Shown piece by piece: positions 4,952 through 5,807 of a stretch of 5,807 nt of DNA (position 1 is its first letter; each line of letters begins with the position of its first letter). The translations under genes were made by a program, and so were the position numbers. The stretch is taken from NCBI GenBank assembly GCA_041838435.1, contig JBGYPO010000048.1, positions 1 to 5,807 on the forward strand. Reading direction: 5' to 3'. A model generated the notes under the pieces. It was not told where the DNA came from, did no database searches, and saw nothing but the letters and a program-made list of their open reading frames with translations. Source of the DNA: Aliicoccus sp041838435. GTDB lineage: Bacteria > Bacillota > Bacilli > Staphylococcales > Salinicoccaceae.

Positions 4952-5807
4952 ATGCGATTGTTCACAAATCAATTTTATATCGTATATCTCATCATGTTCT
5001 TATTATTTCTTTCCCATTACTTTACCGGAATTGAGATACTTGGCCACTTGGCGATTTGGGTTGGGTTGTTTGCAATTTTAATCTCGTGGTTTGCTGCAGC
5101 TAAGATTTTTAAAATAGTCTCAGCAGCCTTCATAATTGTTGCACTCATACTTGCCTTAACAAGTGACCAGACGCTACTGTCTCTATATAATTACACACTC
5201 TCAAACATCCCACTCGTCATGTTCTTCAGCATGATGCCGTGGATCAGTGTCATTTTTAAAATCGGCGGGATGGAGGCAAGTTTAACCCAGACAATACAAG
5301 ATAAAAATAACTACATGCCAAACATTTACATGAAAACATTTTTAAACTCCGGGTTCTTATCAGTGTTCCTAAATATCTCCGGTACATATATCGTGCAAAA
5401 TATTGTCAAACAGTTGTTCTCAAATGCACACATTAAAACGCGCAATGACATCATTGCAACTGCTACTGCGCGTGCGTTCGCTGTCATCATGATGTCAGCG
5501 CCGCTCGAGCTCATCATCGTCATTTCCATTGACTACACAGGCGTATCTTATTTAACGATGCTGCCGTGGCTGTTTATCATATCGTTTATTGGATTTTTAA
5601 CAGAGATTATTTATAGTCGGAAAGAATTTAAAGATGTAAAGGTCGACTTGCCGTACACAGAAATTGACAACAAAATGCTCATTCGGTCACTCATCAAGAT
5701 GCTCGCTATCTTAATAGTTTTTGTTGCGATTGTCATCATTGTGAGTCAGAACACTGAGCTTAGTTTCATCTTAACGATTGGGCTTGCACTCTTCCCGTTT
5801 AGCTTAA
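4952..5807 (+). CDS. Multi-pass membrane protein, possible transporter, 3' end outside the window
   Basis: The frame from ATG 4952 stays open to the right edge, giving at least 285 residues. AAGGGAGAA (4937-4945) lies 7 nt before the start. Hydrophobic segments at about 8-24, 29-50, 52-70, 85-103, 170-193, 200-221, 248-265 and 270-285 suggest eight or more membrane passes. Two less hydrophobic stretches lie between: 104-130 and a basic/acidic cytoplasmic-type loop at 222-247 (YSRKEFKDVKVDLPYTEIDN). The segment TATARAFAVIMMSAPLELII (170-189), with charged and small residues in a helix, and the mid-protein loop dividing two hydrophobic halves recall ion-coupled transporters, but I do not recognise the family. 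It begins 19 bp after the oxidase stop, so it is probably co-transcribed and may move that enzyme's substrate or product. That link is inference. Confidence 0.85.
   Translation, partial: MRLFTNQFYIVYLIMFLLFLSHYFTGIEILGHLAIWVGLFAILISWFAAAKIFKIVSAAFIIVALILALTSDQTLLSLYNYTLSNIPLVMFFSMMPWISVIFKIGGMEASLTQTIQDKNNYMPNIYMKTFLNSGFLSVFLNISGTYIVQNIVKQLFSNAHIKTRNDIIATATARAFAVIMMSAPLELIIVISIDYTGVSYLTMLPWLFIISFIGFLTEIIYSRKEFKDVKVDLPYTEIDNKMLIRSLIKMLAILIVFVAIVIIVSQNTELSFILTIGLALFPFSL

Noticed and set aside
5326..5529. Minus-strand ORF of 67 codons
   Set aside because: It lies antisense within the membrane protein gene and its low-complexity Met/Ala content mirrors the hydrophobic helices of the real frame.

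Overview
This window looks like chromosomal DNA from a low-to-moderate GC Gram-positive bacterium, most likely Staphylococcaceae (Staphylococcus, Macrococcus, Jeotgalicoccus or a relative). The reasons are purine-rich Shine-Dalgarno sites, a Gram-positive LexA box (CGAAC-N4-GTTCG), and methionine aminopeptidase and DNA polymerase IV proteins that closely resemble the staphylococcal ones from memory. No search was run, so the genus is open. No insertion sequence, phage gene, tRNA, rRNA or convincing CRISPR array is visible.

Layout. Positions 1-143 hold a 41-bp tandem repeat cut by the left edge; each unit carries an imperfect palindrome. On the minus strand, 179-1305 is a small regulatory module: a possible 42-residue ORF, a stand-alone LytTR DNA-binding regulator, and a four-helix DUF3021-type membrane protein, ending in a hairpin terminator. 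Two CCGGTT motifs 21 bp apart lie upstream of the regulator, which is LytTR-operator geometry. A strong terminator (1253-1281) separates this module from map.

Also on the minus strand, in transcription order, come a DUF3267-type membrane metalloprotease candidate, dinB (DNA polymerase IV) and map (methionine aminopeptidase). A perfect LexA box lies between the protease gene and dinB, so dinB should be induced by DNA damage. An extended -10 element at the end of dinB probably gives map its own constitutive promoter.

A divergent promoter region (3820-3891, with a 12-bp perfect palindrome) leads into a plus-strand operon: a DadA-like FAD-dependent amine/amino-acid oxidase and, 19 bp downstream, a multi-pass membrane protein that runs off the right edge.

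Most of the content is ordinary housekeeping. The parts worth a second look are the compact LytTR/DUF3021 module with its upstream small ORF and direct repeat, the repeat array at the left edge, the SOS control of dinB, and the oxidase/membrane-protein pair.
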